NCBI RefSeq assembly: GCF_003820355.1
Contig: NZ_RPOK01000004.1
Location: forward strand, 434,001-498,000
From: Paralteromonas sediminis
GTDB lineage: Bacteria > Pseudomonadota > Gammaproteobacteria > Enterobacterales > Alteromonadaceae
Direction: 5' to 3'
Length of the DNA stretch: 64,000 nucleotides
Each line of letters starts with the position of its first letter. Within the stretch, counting starts at the first letter, position 1. Under the pieces are notes generated by a model. That model was not told where the DNA came from. It saw only the letters and a program-made list of their open reading frames with translations, and made no database searches. Both the position numbers and the translations under genes were made by a program. Below, one piece after another: positions 16,244 through 24,409 of the stretch.

Positions 16244-18112
16244 TTAACAGGGGAGTTGTATGGTAAATACTGTACCTTTACCGACTTCACTTTCCACCAC
16301 AATACTACCGTTTAGTTTAGACGCGACAAGGTTATAAACAATATTTAGCCCCAGCCCTAGACCACCAGCACCGCGTTTGGTGGTGAAGAATGGTTCAAAT
16401 AATTTCTGTTTAACTTCTTCACCCATACCACTTCCGTTATCTCGAAAAGCAAACTCTGTTTTGTCGGTTAACTGGGTGATTGTCAATGTCACTTGCTTTT
16501 CTGCTTCATCATTGAAAGCGTGATTAACCGCATTAGTGGTCAGATTAGTGATGATTTGTGACAATAAACCGGGATCGAGATCAATTTCTGGATTATCACC
16601 TTCGACCAACCAAGAGACATTGTTCTGTTTCAGTATGATGGACAAGGTTGTCATTACTTTCTCACAATAATCTCTCAGGGCTATTCTGCGATTTTGTGCA
16701 ACAACCTGATCAGCCGAAATGAGTTTGAAATTTTCAATCAACCTGGCGCATCGTTCTAGGTTTCCTTGTACCAGACCATCTATTTGTTCCATTTTTTGCG
16801 CAAAGGTGTCTGCTTCTGACTTCTTCAGACGCCCTTCTGATAATTTTTCTTTGAATTCCTTTACATCGTATCCCATGGTACTTACCGCCGTTAGTGCAAT
16901 ACCTATGGGGGTATTGATTTCATGAGCAACCCCTGCCACAAGCTGGCCCAACGACGCCAGTTTTTCTGACTCGACTAATTGCTCTCTGGCCTCAGTAAGA
17001 TTTTCAACGGCAATATGGAGTTTTCTGTTCACGCGTTTGTTTTTCACAAACAGGTAGCCGATCAGGAAAGCCGCCAACACAAACACCACAGCAACGGCTA
17101 ACACCCACAGGATAATATCTCGTTGCTGATCAATTAACTGAGATTGTGACTGCACTTCTTTTTGCGACCTAGACAGGGCTTCTTGTTGTGCCATAAGGGC
17201 CTGACGTGTCGTCGCTATTTCGGTTTCCAGTGAATCCAGTATCTGCCTCTGCGACGTCACATTGTTCTGATAAGCTTGAAGCTCCTGTTCAACCTGTGCA
17301 ATTTGTTGCTCTTTGAGCACGGCTTGCTGACGCGCCTGCTCAAATTGTTGCCTCGCTGATTCTTCTCGTTCTGCTAACTGTTGTAACGATTTTTCCTTCG
17401 CAGCCAAATCGCCTTGACGCGCCGATAGTGCATTGTTGAGCTGATTGATTTGCCCTTGTAGTTCAAGAGATGCTTGCTTCTGTTGTTGCAACTGACGGAA
17501 AGACGCCTGATTATCCTCTCGCAATTGACTAATGGCCTGCTCAGTTCTGAAATAGAGTTCTGCAATGTCAATTTCACTACCGCCAAATAAAACCAGCTCT
17601 GGCATTACTTCAATACCTTCGTAAGCAATGTTTGGACGGTTTATCTGAAACGTCAGTCTGGCACCTTCGGCAGTAGAGGGCTCCAACACCAGATTGATCA
17701 TAATGTTGTGCAAGGCTTCGCTGTTCTCACCTACGGTCAATACCCCTTTCCCGCGTGTTGACAAGGCTATTTGCGCAAGGTCATTATTAAATTGCTGGGG
17801 CAAATAAACCAGATGCACGACATCGAGCTCTTCAACTGAGTTTACCAGGGATACTTGAAGGGGAAGCCCCCGGACAGATAACTGATTCAGTGACTGCCAG
17901 TCTTGATGTAGTGTAGTGTCTTTCCATATTGCGATACGAAAGGCCTGATATTCACCTTCTGCCGGCCACCTCAGTTGGCGCATAATCTGAACCAGCAGTG
18001 CGCCCTTCACCTCGCTAGCCTGATAAACAGGCGCAGTCTCCTGAGCCCGGTTTATAGTTGGCCAAGTGATTACAGTCAGCAAACAAATACACATTGTTAC
18101 CGTACGAAACAT
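16244..18112 (-). CDS. YfiR-domain hybrid sensor histidine kinase
   Basis: The 622-residue protein starts with a signal peptide and a periplasmic YfiR-like (DUF4154) domain (about 25-175: 'GALLVQIMRQLRWP', 'LVYLPQQF', 'VLTVGE', 'ARLTFQINRPNIAYEGI'). A long coiled coil (190-330), one transmembrane helix (334-356), a HisKA box with His397 ('LGQLVAGVAHEINTPIG') and a HATPase domain ('DNGSGMG', 'GGLGLGLNIVYNL') follow. In Pseudomonas, free YfiR restrains the diguanylate cyclase YfiN; here the domain is fused to a kinase. No response regulator gene is adjacent. The ATG at 18112 was chosen because it starts a good signal peptide; the frame extends upstream to a TTG at 18226 inside the sugar-porter gene. 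Confidence 0.82.
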   Translation of the reverse strand: MFRTVTMCICLLTVITWPTINRAQETAPVYQASEVKGALLVQIMRQLRWPAEGEYQAFRIAIWKDTTLHQDWQSLNQLSVRGLPLQVSLVNSVEELDVVHLVYLPQQFNNDLAQIALSTRGKGVLTVGENSEALHNIMINLVLEPSTAEGARLTFQINRPNIAYEGIEVMPELVLFGGSEIDIAELYFRTEQAISQLREDNQASFRQLQQQKQASLELQGQINQLNNALSARQGDLAAKEKSLQQLAEREESARQQFEQARQQAVLKEQQIAQVEQELQAYQNNVTSQRQILDSLETEIATTRQALMAQQEALSRSQKEVQSQSQLIDQQRDIILWVLAVAVVFVLAAFLIGYLFVKNKRVNRKLHIAVENLTEAREQLVESEKLASLGQLVAGVAHEINTPIGIALTAVSTMGYDVKEFKEKLSEGRLKKSEADTFAQKMEQIDGLVQGNLERCARLIENFKLISADQVVAQNRRIALRDYCEKVMTTLSIILKQNNVSWLVEGDNPEIDLDPGLLSQIITNLTTNAVNHAFNDEAEKQVTLTITQLTDKTEFAFRDNGSGMGEEVKQKLFEPFFTTKRGAGGLGLGLNIVYNLVASKLNGSIVVESEVGKGTVFTIQLPC

Positions 18113-18203
18113 ACCTTGCCTAGTTATACAGCTTTTCGCTACTCTATTGACCACTATAGCAAAACACTCGCAAAGCTTGTTACTTATTTGTTTGCTGTGC
18201 AAC

Positions 18204-19766
18204 CTACCTTGTAAGGGACGCTTCAAGAGCTTCCAATGACTTACCTTTGGTTTCAGGTAAGAAGAGGTAAACCAGAATTAGGCCTAAAAATGCCATTGCA
18301 CCATATACCAAGAAGGTAAAGGCCGCCCCCAGTGTAGCCAGCTCCCAGGGAAACACTAACTGTACAAGGAAACTCACTGCACTATTGGCCACCCCAACGA
18401 GCGATATGGCAATTCCTCGTACATGATTGGGGAATATTTCTGAGAACAAAACCCACATAACCGGCCCAAGCGACATCGCGAAAGAAGCAACAAATCCGAT
18501 GATACCGGCTAGGATCAAGGTCGCGTTCATTTTGGTTGCAAGCTTGAGTAACTCACCTTGATGCGCATTAAAGGTTTTTTCACCCAACAGCGAAATCAGT
18601 GTGTTTTTGAACTCCACATCAGAACTAAACGTCTGATCCTGAATCGATTTAAGGCTGGTTACCTCTTGCTGTTCGAGTGTTTCAGACAGCGACACGATCG
18701 ACGTCTCATTTAATGTATAAGTGGCTTGCTTGAAGCCCCAGGAACAAATGGCCATGCTGATCACAACGCCTGTTAACCCGATCAGCAACAGCGGCTTTCT
18801 GCCAAACTTGTCAATCGTTGCCATCGCGACAAGCGTGAAAACAACGTTCACTATTCCTATCCACACCGCTTGCATAAACGCCGCGTTAGTACCAACACCG
18901 CTTTGTTCGAAAATAGTTGGTGCATAAAAAAAGATAACATTTATTCCTGTCACTTGTTGAGAGATGCCCACTAACAGACCAATCAAAATAGGAAAGCGCA
19001 TACGCTTGCTAAACAAGAAGCGCAAACGTGTCCACAAAGGTTCTGTATGCGTATCAACGTTGGCATTTAGTGTAGACAATTCTGACTTTACTCTGTCTTC
19101 GCTAAATAATTTACTTAACACGGTTTTGGCTTCATCGTCTCGACCTTTCAGCAACAGCCATCTGGGGCTTCGTGGAATGGTAAATAACAAAACAAACCAA
19201 AGCAGGGCCGGCACCATTTCCATACCCAGCATCCAACGCCACACATTGCTATCTATTCCCCACTCACTTACCCACATCAAGTCACTTTGGCTAAGCTGTA
19301 AGAAATAATAGTTACTGAAATAAGAAACCGAAAAACCCAATACAATATTGAGCTGATTCACTGATACCATTTTGCCGCGACTTTCAGGCAAACTTATCTC
19401 AGCAATATAAATGGGCGCTATCATCAACGAGCAGAATGCCATGCCGCCAATGAATCGCGCTGTCACTAACATCCAATAGTCTGTGGCAAAGGCAGATGCA
19501 CAGGCAGACAATAAGTACAGAAAGGCGATAATTTTGAGTGTTTTTCTACGACCATAGGCATCACAGATAGCACCTGCCGTGAGCGTTGCTATGATCCCGC
19601 CCAAAGTAGGTGAGCTTACGACAAAACCCTGCTGCCATGCAGAAAGTTGAAAATCATTACCAATAAAGCCGATCGCTCCGGAAATAACCGATGCGTCGAA
19701 GCCAAATATGAATCCACCTAAGGAAACGATTAAGGTGTAATAGAGTGTAGGAGACGTTTTGATAAT
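18204..19766 (-). CDS. Sugar porter family MFS transporter, start codon uncertain
   Basis: The frame codes for a complete 12-helix sugar/H+ symporter with family motifs 'GFDASVISG' (helix 1), 'DAYGRRKTL', 'PESRGKM', 'PRSPRWLL', 'QQVTGINVIFFYAP', 'DKFGRKPLL' and 'LPETKGKSLEAL'. Helix 1 is coded between 19605 and 19766, yet that stretch has no in-frame ATG, GTG or TTG. The first such codon (TTG 19604) would cut off helix 1 and part of helix 2. The end given here is an ATT codon at 19766, about 15 bases after a likely transcript start. An unusual start, a small mutation or a sequence error are all possible. The loop between helices 9 and 10 is about 60 residues longer than usual. Confidence 0.78.
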   Translation of the reverse strand: MIKTSPTLYYTLIVSLGGFIFGFDASVISGAIGFIGNDFQLSAWQQGFVVSSPTLGGIIATLTAGAICDAYGRRKTLKIIAFLYLLSACASAFATDYWMLVTARFIGGMAFCSLMIAPIYIAEISLPESRGKMVSVNQLNIVLGFSVSYFSNYYFLQLSQSDLMWVSEWGIDSNVWRWMLGMEMVPALLWFVLLFTIPRSPRWLLLKGRDDEAKTVLSKLFSEDRVKSELSTLNANVDTHTEPLWTRLRFLFSKRMRFPILIGLLVGISQQVTGINVIFFYAPTIFEQSGVGTNAAFMQAVWIGIVNVVFTLVAMATIDKFGRKPLLLIGLTGVVISMAICSWGFKQATYTLNETSIVSLSETLEQQEVTSLKSIQDQTFSSDVEFKNTLISLLGEKTFNAHQGELLKLATKMNATLILAGIIGFVASFAMSLGPVMWVLFSEIFPNHVRGIAISLVGVANSAVSFLVQLVFPWELATLGAAFTFLVYGAMAFLGLILVYLFLPETKGKSLEALEASLTR

Positions 19767-19786
19767 GTTGTGCTCGTTGCTTCCTT

Positions 19787-19813
19787 ATTCTAATCAGGCA
19801 TGATGTAACAACA
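19787..19813 (-). promoter_or_regulatory. Possible promoter of the sugar porter gene
   Basis: On the minus strand TTGTTG and TAGAAT are about 16 bases apart, placing transcript start near 19780. A TGTTAACA palindrome overlaps just upstream, and a partial copy (TGTTACA) follows it, a possible LacI/GntR-type operator. Weak evidence. Confidence 0.3.
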
Positions 19814-19892
19814 ATGTTAACAATCAGAAAAAAATGCGCCTAGCGGGATTAATCAGAAGATAAAACGGATTACATACCCCCTGTCCACACTT

Positions 19893-20420
19893 TTATAGAT
19901 TTATTGTCAGGGATAATCGGATGTTCTGACTGACCCATTCAGCGCCAGGGTCAGATTCAAGCCCTATTCCATAAGCTAAACGGTCAACATCAAAATTGCC
20001 GATAAGCTTATCTTCGCGGTTGTGAAGGTTAAAAATGATAGGCAATCCCTTCCCTTTGAGCTCTAGCGTGCCTTCAACGCGATAGCCATCAACAAGCAGA
20101 TTAATCTGCGTCGAAATAAAACGCGCAACTGGAAACTTTTCAACATGAAACCAGTCTTCTTCAGGCAGCGTTTCATCATAAGTACTGTCTCCGGTTTTTG
20201 CTGACGCCAGAATAAATTCAGCCTTGATAGACGGCTCTTGATTTGGAGGAAGAATTAACTGTGATTGCCACCGTTCAAAAACGCCGGTGAATGTCATACC
20301 TGCGTGCTGACCAGAAAAAGATAACGTAGCGTTACTGCTGTCAGCATCTAGTTGGAGCGCGTGAACATGCGTACTCATCATTGAAACAAAAATTATTACG
20401 ACATAAGAAAAAGACTTCAT
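19893..20420 (-). CDS. YceI-family periplasmic protein
   Basis: The 175-residue protein has a signal peptide ('VVIIFVSMMSTHVHA') and the YceI lipocalin-like barrel ('LDADSSNATLSFSGQHAG...FTGVFERW', 'DWFHVEKFPVARFIST', 'VEGTLELKGKG'). Family members bind polyisoprenoids such as ubiquinone in the periplasm. The ATG at 20420 begins two bases after the cytochrome b561 stop. It is the third gene of a YceI / cytochrome b561 / YceI operon. The two YceI proteins are only distantly alike, so they may bind different partners. Confidence 0.88.
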   Translation of the reverse strand: MKSFSYVVIIFVSMMSTHVHALQLDADSSNATLSFSGQHAGMTFTGVFERWQSQLILPPNQEPSIKAEFILASAKTGDSTYDETLPEEDWFHVEKFPVARFISTQINLLVDGYRVEGTLELKGKGLPIIFNLHNREDKLIGNFDVDRLAYGIGLESDPGAEWVSQNIRLSLTINL

Positions 20421-20422
20421 CT

Positions 20423-20962
20423 TTACCACCACATCCTATTTAACAAGAGAATCCCTTGTTTCTTTTTATGCCAGAATAATGCGCCTATATGAGTGAGCAA
20501 AACTGCGATCATGATTATAACCAAGTACAAATGTGCAAGCTTAGCCACCTCTTCTACGCTTTTATTTTTAGATACACCAGGGAAATGTGGCCATTTTAGC
20601 CAGTCAACAAACACAAACGTAGGCAGGCCGAAAGGACTTGCTGACACCATAATCCAACCAGCAAATGGAATAGCAAGCAACAGCAGATATAATGCTAGAT
20701 GCCCGAGTTTCGCTAACTTTCGCTCCTCAGCAGGAATGGCTGACGGCAATTCTGGTGAAGATGCAAACACTTTTACAGCGATTCTTATCAAGATTGCTAC
20801 CAACATGACCACACCAGCTGACTTGTGTGTTTGATAAAGCTGAAACTGCTCTGCTTTTGAAATATCAGCGTTTACCATGTAAAGACCACTAGCAAGCATA
20901 AATATAAAGCCCGCAGCCATTGTCCAATGCAGCAGAATTACAACTGAAGGATAACGATTCAT
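20423..20962 (-). CDS. Cytochrome b561 family protein
   Basis: This 179-residue protein has four transmembrane helices with heme-ligand histidines in 'VILLHWTMAAGFIF', 'QTHKSAGVVML' and 'HLYLVIIMIAVLLTHIGALFWH'. It should move electrons between quinones and periplasmic partners. The pairing with YceI proteins on both sides mirrors the E. coli yceJ-yceI pair, where the b-type cytochrome and lipid-binding protein are encoded together. The start MNRYPSVVILLHW (20962) was chosen because the 14 codons above it overlap the preceding gene and add no family sequence. Confidence 0.88.
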   Translation of the reverse strand: MNRYPSVVILLHWTMAAGFIFMLASGLYMVNADISKAEQFQLYQTHKSAGVVMLVAILIRIAVKVFASSPELPSAIPAEERKLAKLGHLALYLLLLAIPFAGWIMVSASPFGLPTFVFVDWLKWPHFPGVSKNKSVEEVAKLAHLYLVIIMIAVLLTHIGALFWHKKKQGILLLNRMWW

Positions 20963-20972
20963 GACGAGGCCG

Positions 20973-21605
20973 TTACTCGTCGAGCTTGGCAAACTCACCT
21001 TCAATCAAGACTTCTACCTCTGCACCTATATTGGGTGCGTATTTGCTCATTCCCCATTCAGTGCGATCAACAGTGGTTGTGGCAGAAAAGCCCATCGTGG
21101 GTTTTCCGCTAAAGGGTTGCTTCAACATAGCGCCGTTAAACACAACTTCCAGTGTTACAGGCTTAGTGACGCCCAAGAAAGTTAGGTCGCCCGTCATAGA
21201 AGCTGTGGATTCGCTGGTCATCTCAATGCGAGTTGATACAAAATCGATACTGGCAAATGTCGTTGCGTTGAACCAGCCTTTCTCTGTTGCCAATGTTTTG
21301 TCAAAGTCTTTCTCTTGGGCATTAGGGTAAGCAGTCTGGATAGACATAGGGTTAATACTTGCGACTACTTTTGATGCACTGATATCGTCTGGTTTATAGT
21401 CGATACTGGCATCAAAATCGGCAAACCGAGCTACATAGTCTGATAGTCCCAGATGTGACACCTTCCACACAATGCTGGCATGGGTTAAATCCAACTTGTA
21501 TGTGCCTGCGGGCAATTGTTCAAAATCACTCTTTGCGAATACAAGTGACATGCACCCAGACAAAGCCAACAGACCCACCAATAAGACGGTTCTAACCCCT
21601 TTCAT
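20973..21605 (-). CDS. YceI-family lipoprotein
   Basis: The 210-residue protein has a lipoprotein signal ('VLLVGLLALSGC', lipobox cysteine near residue 18) followed by a YceI barrel ('YKLDLTHASIVWKVSHLGLSDYVARF', 'NATTFASIDFVST', 'MTGDLTFLGVTKPVTLEV', 'TVDRTEWGM'). It would sit on the periplasmic face of a membrane and bind an isoprenoid lipid. The start at 21605 has GAGGAAAAG before it, while the earlier in-frame ATG (21617) forms part of that ribosome site. It is the first gene of the operon. Confidence 0.88.
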   Translation of the reverse strand: MKGVRTVLLVGLLALSGCMSLVFAKSDFEQLPAGTYKLDLTHASIVWKVSHLGLSDYVARFADFDASIDYKPDDISASKVVASINPMSIQTAYPNAQEKDFDKTLATEKGWFNATTFASIDFVSTRIEMTSESTASMTGDLTFLGVTKPVTLEVVFNGAMLKQPFSGKPTMGFSATTTVDRTEWGMSKYAPNIGAEVEVLIEGEFAKLDE

Positions 21606-21692
21606 ACTTTTCCTCATACACTTTTATACATAAATCTATGCTACTGAGTACGCATTTCGCCCACTTTGGTTCAGACGAGAAAGCGGATACGA

Positions 21693-22460
21693 CTATTTTT
21701 CCAAATCACTCAACAAGTGTTCAAACTGTTCACTCAGTTTATGTTTGGGAGAGAGATAAACGATAGGCGTTCGTTTCGAATGGGACTCGCGGATTTTTAC
21801 AGACGCACTTAAATGTGTAGGCATGACAGGGAAACCTTTGTCTTTGAGCCCCTGAACCAATTGCTTGGGTAAGTTAGCCTGAGCATTAAACTGATTAATG
21901 ATTATTCCTTCGAAAGCCAGCTCTGGATTGTGGTCGTTACGGAGCTCAGCCACATTGTCCAGCAATTTTTCAATCGCCTGTGCGGAAAAATCATCGCAGT
22001 CAAAAGGAATAAGGAATGACGTTGCGCTAATCAATGCCGCTTTAGAATAAAAATTAAAATTGGGTGGGGTGTCTATATATATGCGGTCAAAGTCTGATGC
22101 AACTTCCTGCAACGTCTCCCTTAACTTGTACATCTTATAACGAGATTCAAGCTCTCTTTCTATTTTGCCTAGGGCTGGATCAGCTGGCATAACAAATAAG
22201 TTATCAAACGCAGTGGGTTGCACAAAGTCCATCGCCGTCGACTGAGTACTGAACCACCCAACGGTTTGTTTAAACATGTCAGCGACGGTTTTTATTTCAT
22301 CGTGGTGATCGATGCCCGCATAGTGGGTGCTGTTGCACTGCGCATCTAAATCAACCAATAGCGTTTTTAACCCTTTCTTAGCGCTTGCAGCGGCCAGATT
22401 GGTGCTTATTGTAGACTTACCCACTCCGCCTTTTTGATTAAAAACAACCCTGATATTCAT
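21693..22460 (-). CDS. ParA/Soj-family ATPase without ParB
   Basis: The 255-residue protein begins MNIRVVFNQKGGVGKSTISTNLA, the deviant Walker A motif of ParA/MinD ATPases, with Walker B-like 'RIYIDTPPNF' and 'FDCDDFSAQAIEKLLD'. Such proteins position DNA or protein cargo by ATP-driven surface binding. No ParB, centromere-like repeats or plasmid genes are visible, so it is an orphan whose cargo is unknown. The start at 22460 gives the classic N-terminus; the frame above it (to 22520) lacks family sequence. Confidence 0.82.
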   Translation of the reverse strand: MNIRVVFNQKGGVGKSTISTNLAAASAKKGLKTLLVDLDAQCNSTHYAGIDHHDEIKTVADMFKQTVGWFSTQSTAMDFVQPTAFDNLFVMPADPALGKIERELESRYKMYKLRETLQEVASDFDRIYIDTPPNFNFYSKAALISATSFLIPFDCDDFSAQAIEKLLDNVAELRNDHNPELAFEGIIINQFNAQANLPKQLVQGLKDKGFPVMPTHLSASVKIRESHSKRTPIVYLSPKHKLSEQFEHLLSDLEK

Positions 22461-22531
22461 CTGATTAATTACCCTCTGCGATCTTACTTCCAGCATCATG
22501 GAATCGACAATAATTTGCAAGTACTCAGCAG

Positions 22532-24409
22532 TCAGTTCTGTTTATCTTCGCCATATGATTTCGAAATAGCGGTTCGCCATATCCCTATCAGACCAATTAA
22601 CACGAAGATAACACCAGCACTGCCACCACCTCCTGTGGTATCGGCAGATGGAGGTAGCGGTGGCGTCACGGGTGGGCTGGGTGGCGGAGAAGTTGCATAC
22701 ATGTCACTCCCATCGTCAATGAAACGCATGGCTTTGGCTACTCCTCCCTGATCCGATGACGCGTTACCTGTAGCATCTTCGTAATTCTGCCATCCACCAT
22801 CAACCCAATCCGGGATAGTGGCGGGGTTGGTGTCCAGCTTTTGCCCCGCAAAATCATGGGTGTCTATCTCTAGGAACAATAATGAGTGAGATTGCCAGTT
22901 AAAGGCTGAAGGTAGGCGCATGGGTAACACAAAAGTGTCCGTTTTATAACGATGATAGTTATCGCTCACCCTCCACTCTCCATCTTCAGCATCAAGCACC
23001 CATTCAACCGGTGAACTATTCGCAATACCGGCTAACTTAATGGCAATATCCAGGGGCTCAGAAACGGCAGGAAACGGCGCTAGCACACCATTTTCAAGCC
23101 ATCTCATAGGCTTATTGAAAGTAAGGTGCAACTGATAGTCGGTTTCACTACTTAGCTCACCAGACTGAAGGGTTTGTAGCACCCGAGACTGGCTCTCGGC
23201 CTGCCAGCGCAATGACAATACGAGATTTTCGCCAGAGGCATCCCATACCTGAGCAGACATGAGCACGGGCACCTCTGTCATGGCATAGAGGCCAGATAAA
23301 GAAGCCATTGTGGTTTCTTTTCGCATTCGTGCCACTTCACTACCTGGCAAAATAAAACCATCGTGAGACACACCAAAACCACCGTATTCAGCACCAGACG
23401 TTTTTGGCTCTATCTCAAGCGTGTAAGCAGGTATCTGGTAAGTATTAGCAAAATACTCGTCAGTTGCCCCAATGCCTCCACCAGCCGCGGATGGACCATA
23501 GTCATATTTAAAGTTATTTGCGGCGCGCATTACCGTTGCCACCCGACCGGCAATATCGTTTCGCCTTGGATTTTCTGTAAACGGGGTAAAATAAATCTGT
23601 GTGAAACTATGCGTATCAGTATAAAAACGCAACCTGTCTTCCTTTGCCAATTTTGCAGCCTGGTGCAAAGCCTGTATCTCTGATTCAGATGCAGGGCCAC
23701 TTCCGTGATGAACAAGGGAAGAAACATTACCTGAACTTCGCTGGCTATTAGTCGCCCAGTAAGGTGCATTGTTTCTATTAAGGTCAACACCATTCAAATT
23801 GTCGAACGCTGTGACTAGGCTCTCGTCAGTATCACGCATATTTTTCCTGCGCATTCGACCATCTCTCGGCGTGGTAGCCGACTCAGTAACCTGCTTAGGA
23901 AAGCGTTGAGTTTGTATAAATCCATCAATATTAAGAACAGGCACAATCACAAGGTTTAGGTTTTCGAGAAGATATTGCGCTATGTAATTGTCGTTGGCGT
24001 GGTCAAACAAATACTCCATGTATCCTGTCACTGCTTCCGGACTTTGCCATTCTCTGGCATGTATACCACCATTGATCAACGCGGCGCCTTCTAAGGCTCC
24101 GGATTCGGTGTGATTGTTGCTGTCACTGAGTGTATACGCCCATATAGACCTTGCATATTCAGTGTTGCCGATTTGCGCTCGCGTTATCGTGGCGCTTTGC
24201 TCACTCATTTGGAGGTGCCGTAAATGCAGTGCCTGGTAGGTTCTAAAACCATCAATAGGGGTGAGTGAATCAACGGGGATCGGCACCGGATAGCCCAAAG
24301 GGATAAGCCCCTCACCCACTTGCGTATTAGTATATTCAAATTGCTGTGCATAAGCCTGCATGCCGAAACTCGCAGCCAATACTAGCAATAGACAAAGTAC
24401 TGTATTCAT
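22532..24409 (-). CDS. Secreted M14 zinc carboxypeptidase with GlyGly-CTERM
   Basis: The 625-residue protein has a signal peptide (residues 1-21) and an M14 domain with zinc ligands His117 and Glu120 ('INGGIHAREWQSPE'), a later His in 'FYTDTHSFTQIYF' and catalytic Glu in 'YTLEIEPK'. A C-terminal region of beta-domains follows. The tail has the GlyGly-CTERM layout: Pro-rich spacer, 'TGGGGSAG', a hydrophobic helix ('VIFVLIGLIGIW') and a basic end. In Vibrio and Shewanella such tails are processed by rhombosortase for surface release. It would trim peptides outside the cell. It overlaps the upstream gene by four bases (ATGA). Confidence 0.9.
   Translation of the reverse strand: MNTVLCLLLVLAASFGMQAYAQQFEYTNTQVGEGLIPLGYPVPIPVDSLTPIDGFRTYQALHLRHLQMSEQSATITRAQIGNTEYARSIWAYTLSDSNNHTESGALEGAALINGGIHAREWQSPEAVTGYMEYLFDHANDNYIAQYLLENLNLVIVPVLNIDGFIQTQRFPKQVTESATTPRDGRMRRKNMRDTDESLVTAFDNLNGVDLNRNNAPYWATNSQRSSGNVSSLVHHGSGPASESEIQALHQAAKLAKEDRLRFYTDTHSFTQIYFTPFTENPRRNDIAGRVATVMRAANNFKYDYGPSAAGGGIGATDEYFANTYQIPAYTLEIEPKTSGAEYGGFGVSHDGFILPGSEVARMRKETTMASLSGLYAMTEVPVLMSAQVWDASGENLVLSLRWQAESQSRVLQTLQSGELSSETDYQLHLTFNKPMRWLENGVLAPFPAVSEPLDIAIKLAGIANSSPVEWVLDAEDGEWRVSDNYHRYKTDTFVLPMRLPSAFNWQSHSLLFLEIDTHDFAGQKLDTNPATIPDWVDGGWQNYEDATGNASSDQGGVAKAMRFIDDGSDMYATSPPPSPPVTPPLPPSADTTGGGGSAGVIFVLIGLIGIWRTAISKSYGEDKQN

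Noticed and set aside
20493-21330. Several plus-strand frames opposite the YceI and b561 genes
   Set aside because: They mirror real genes, lack ribosome sites and have no recognisable domains.
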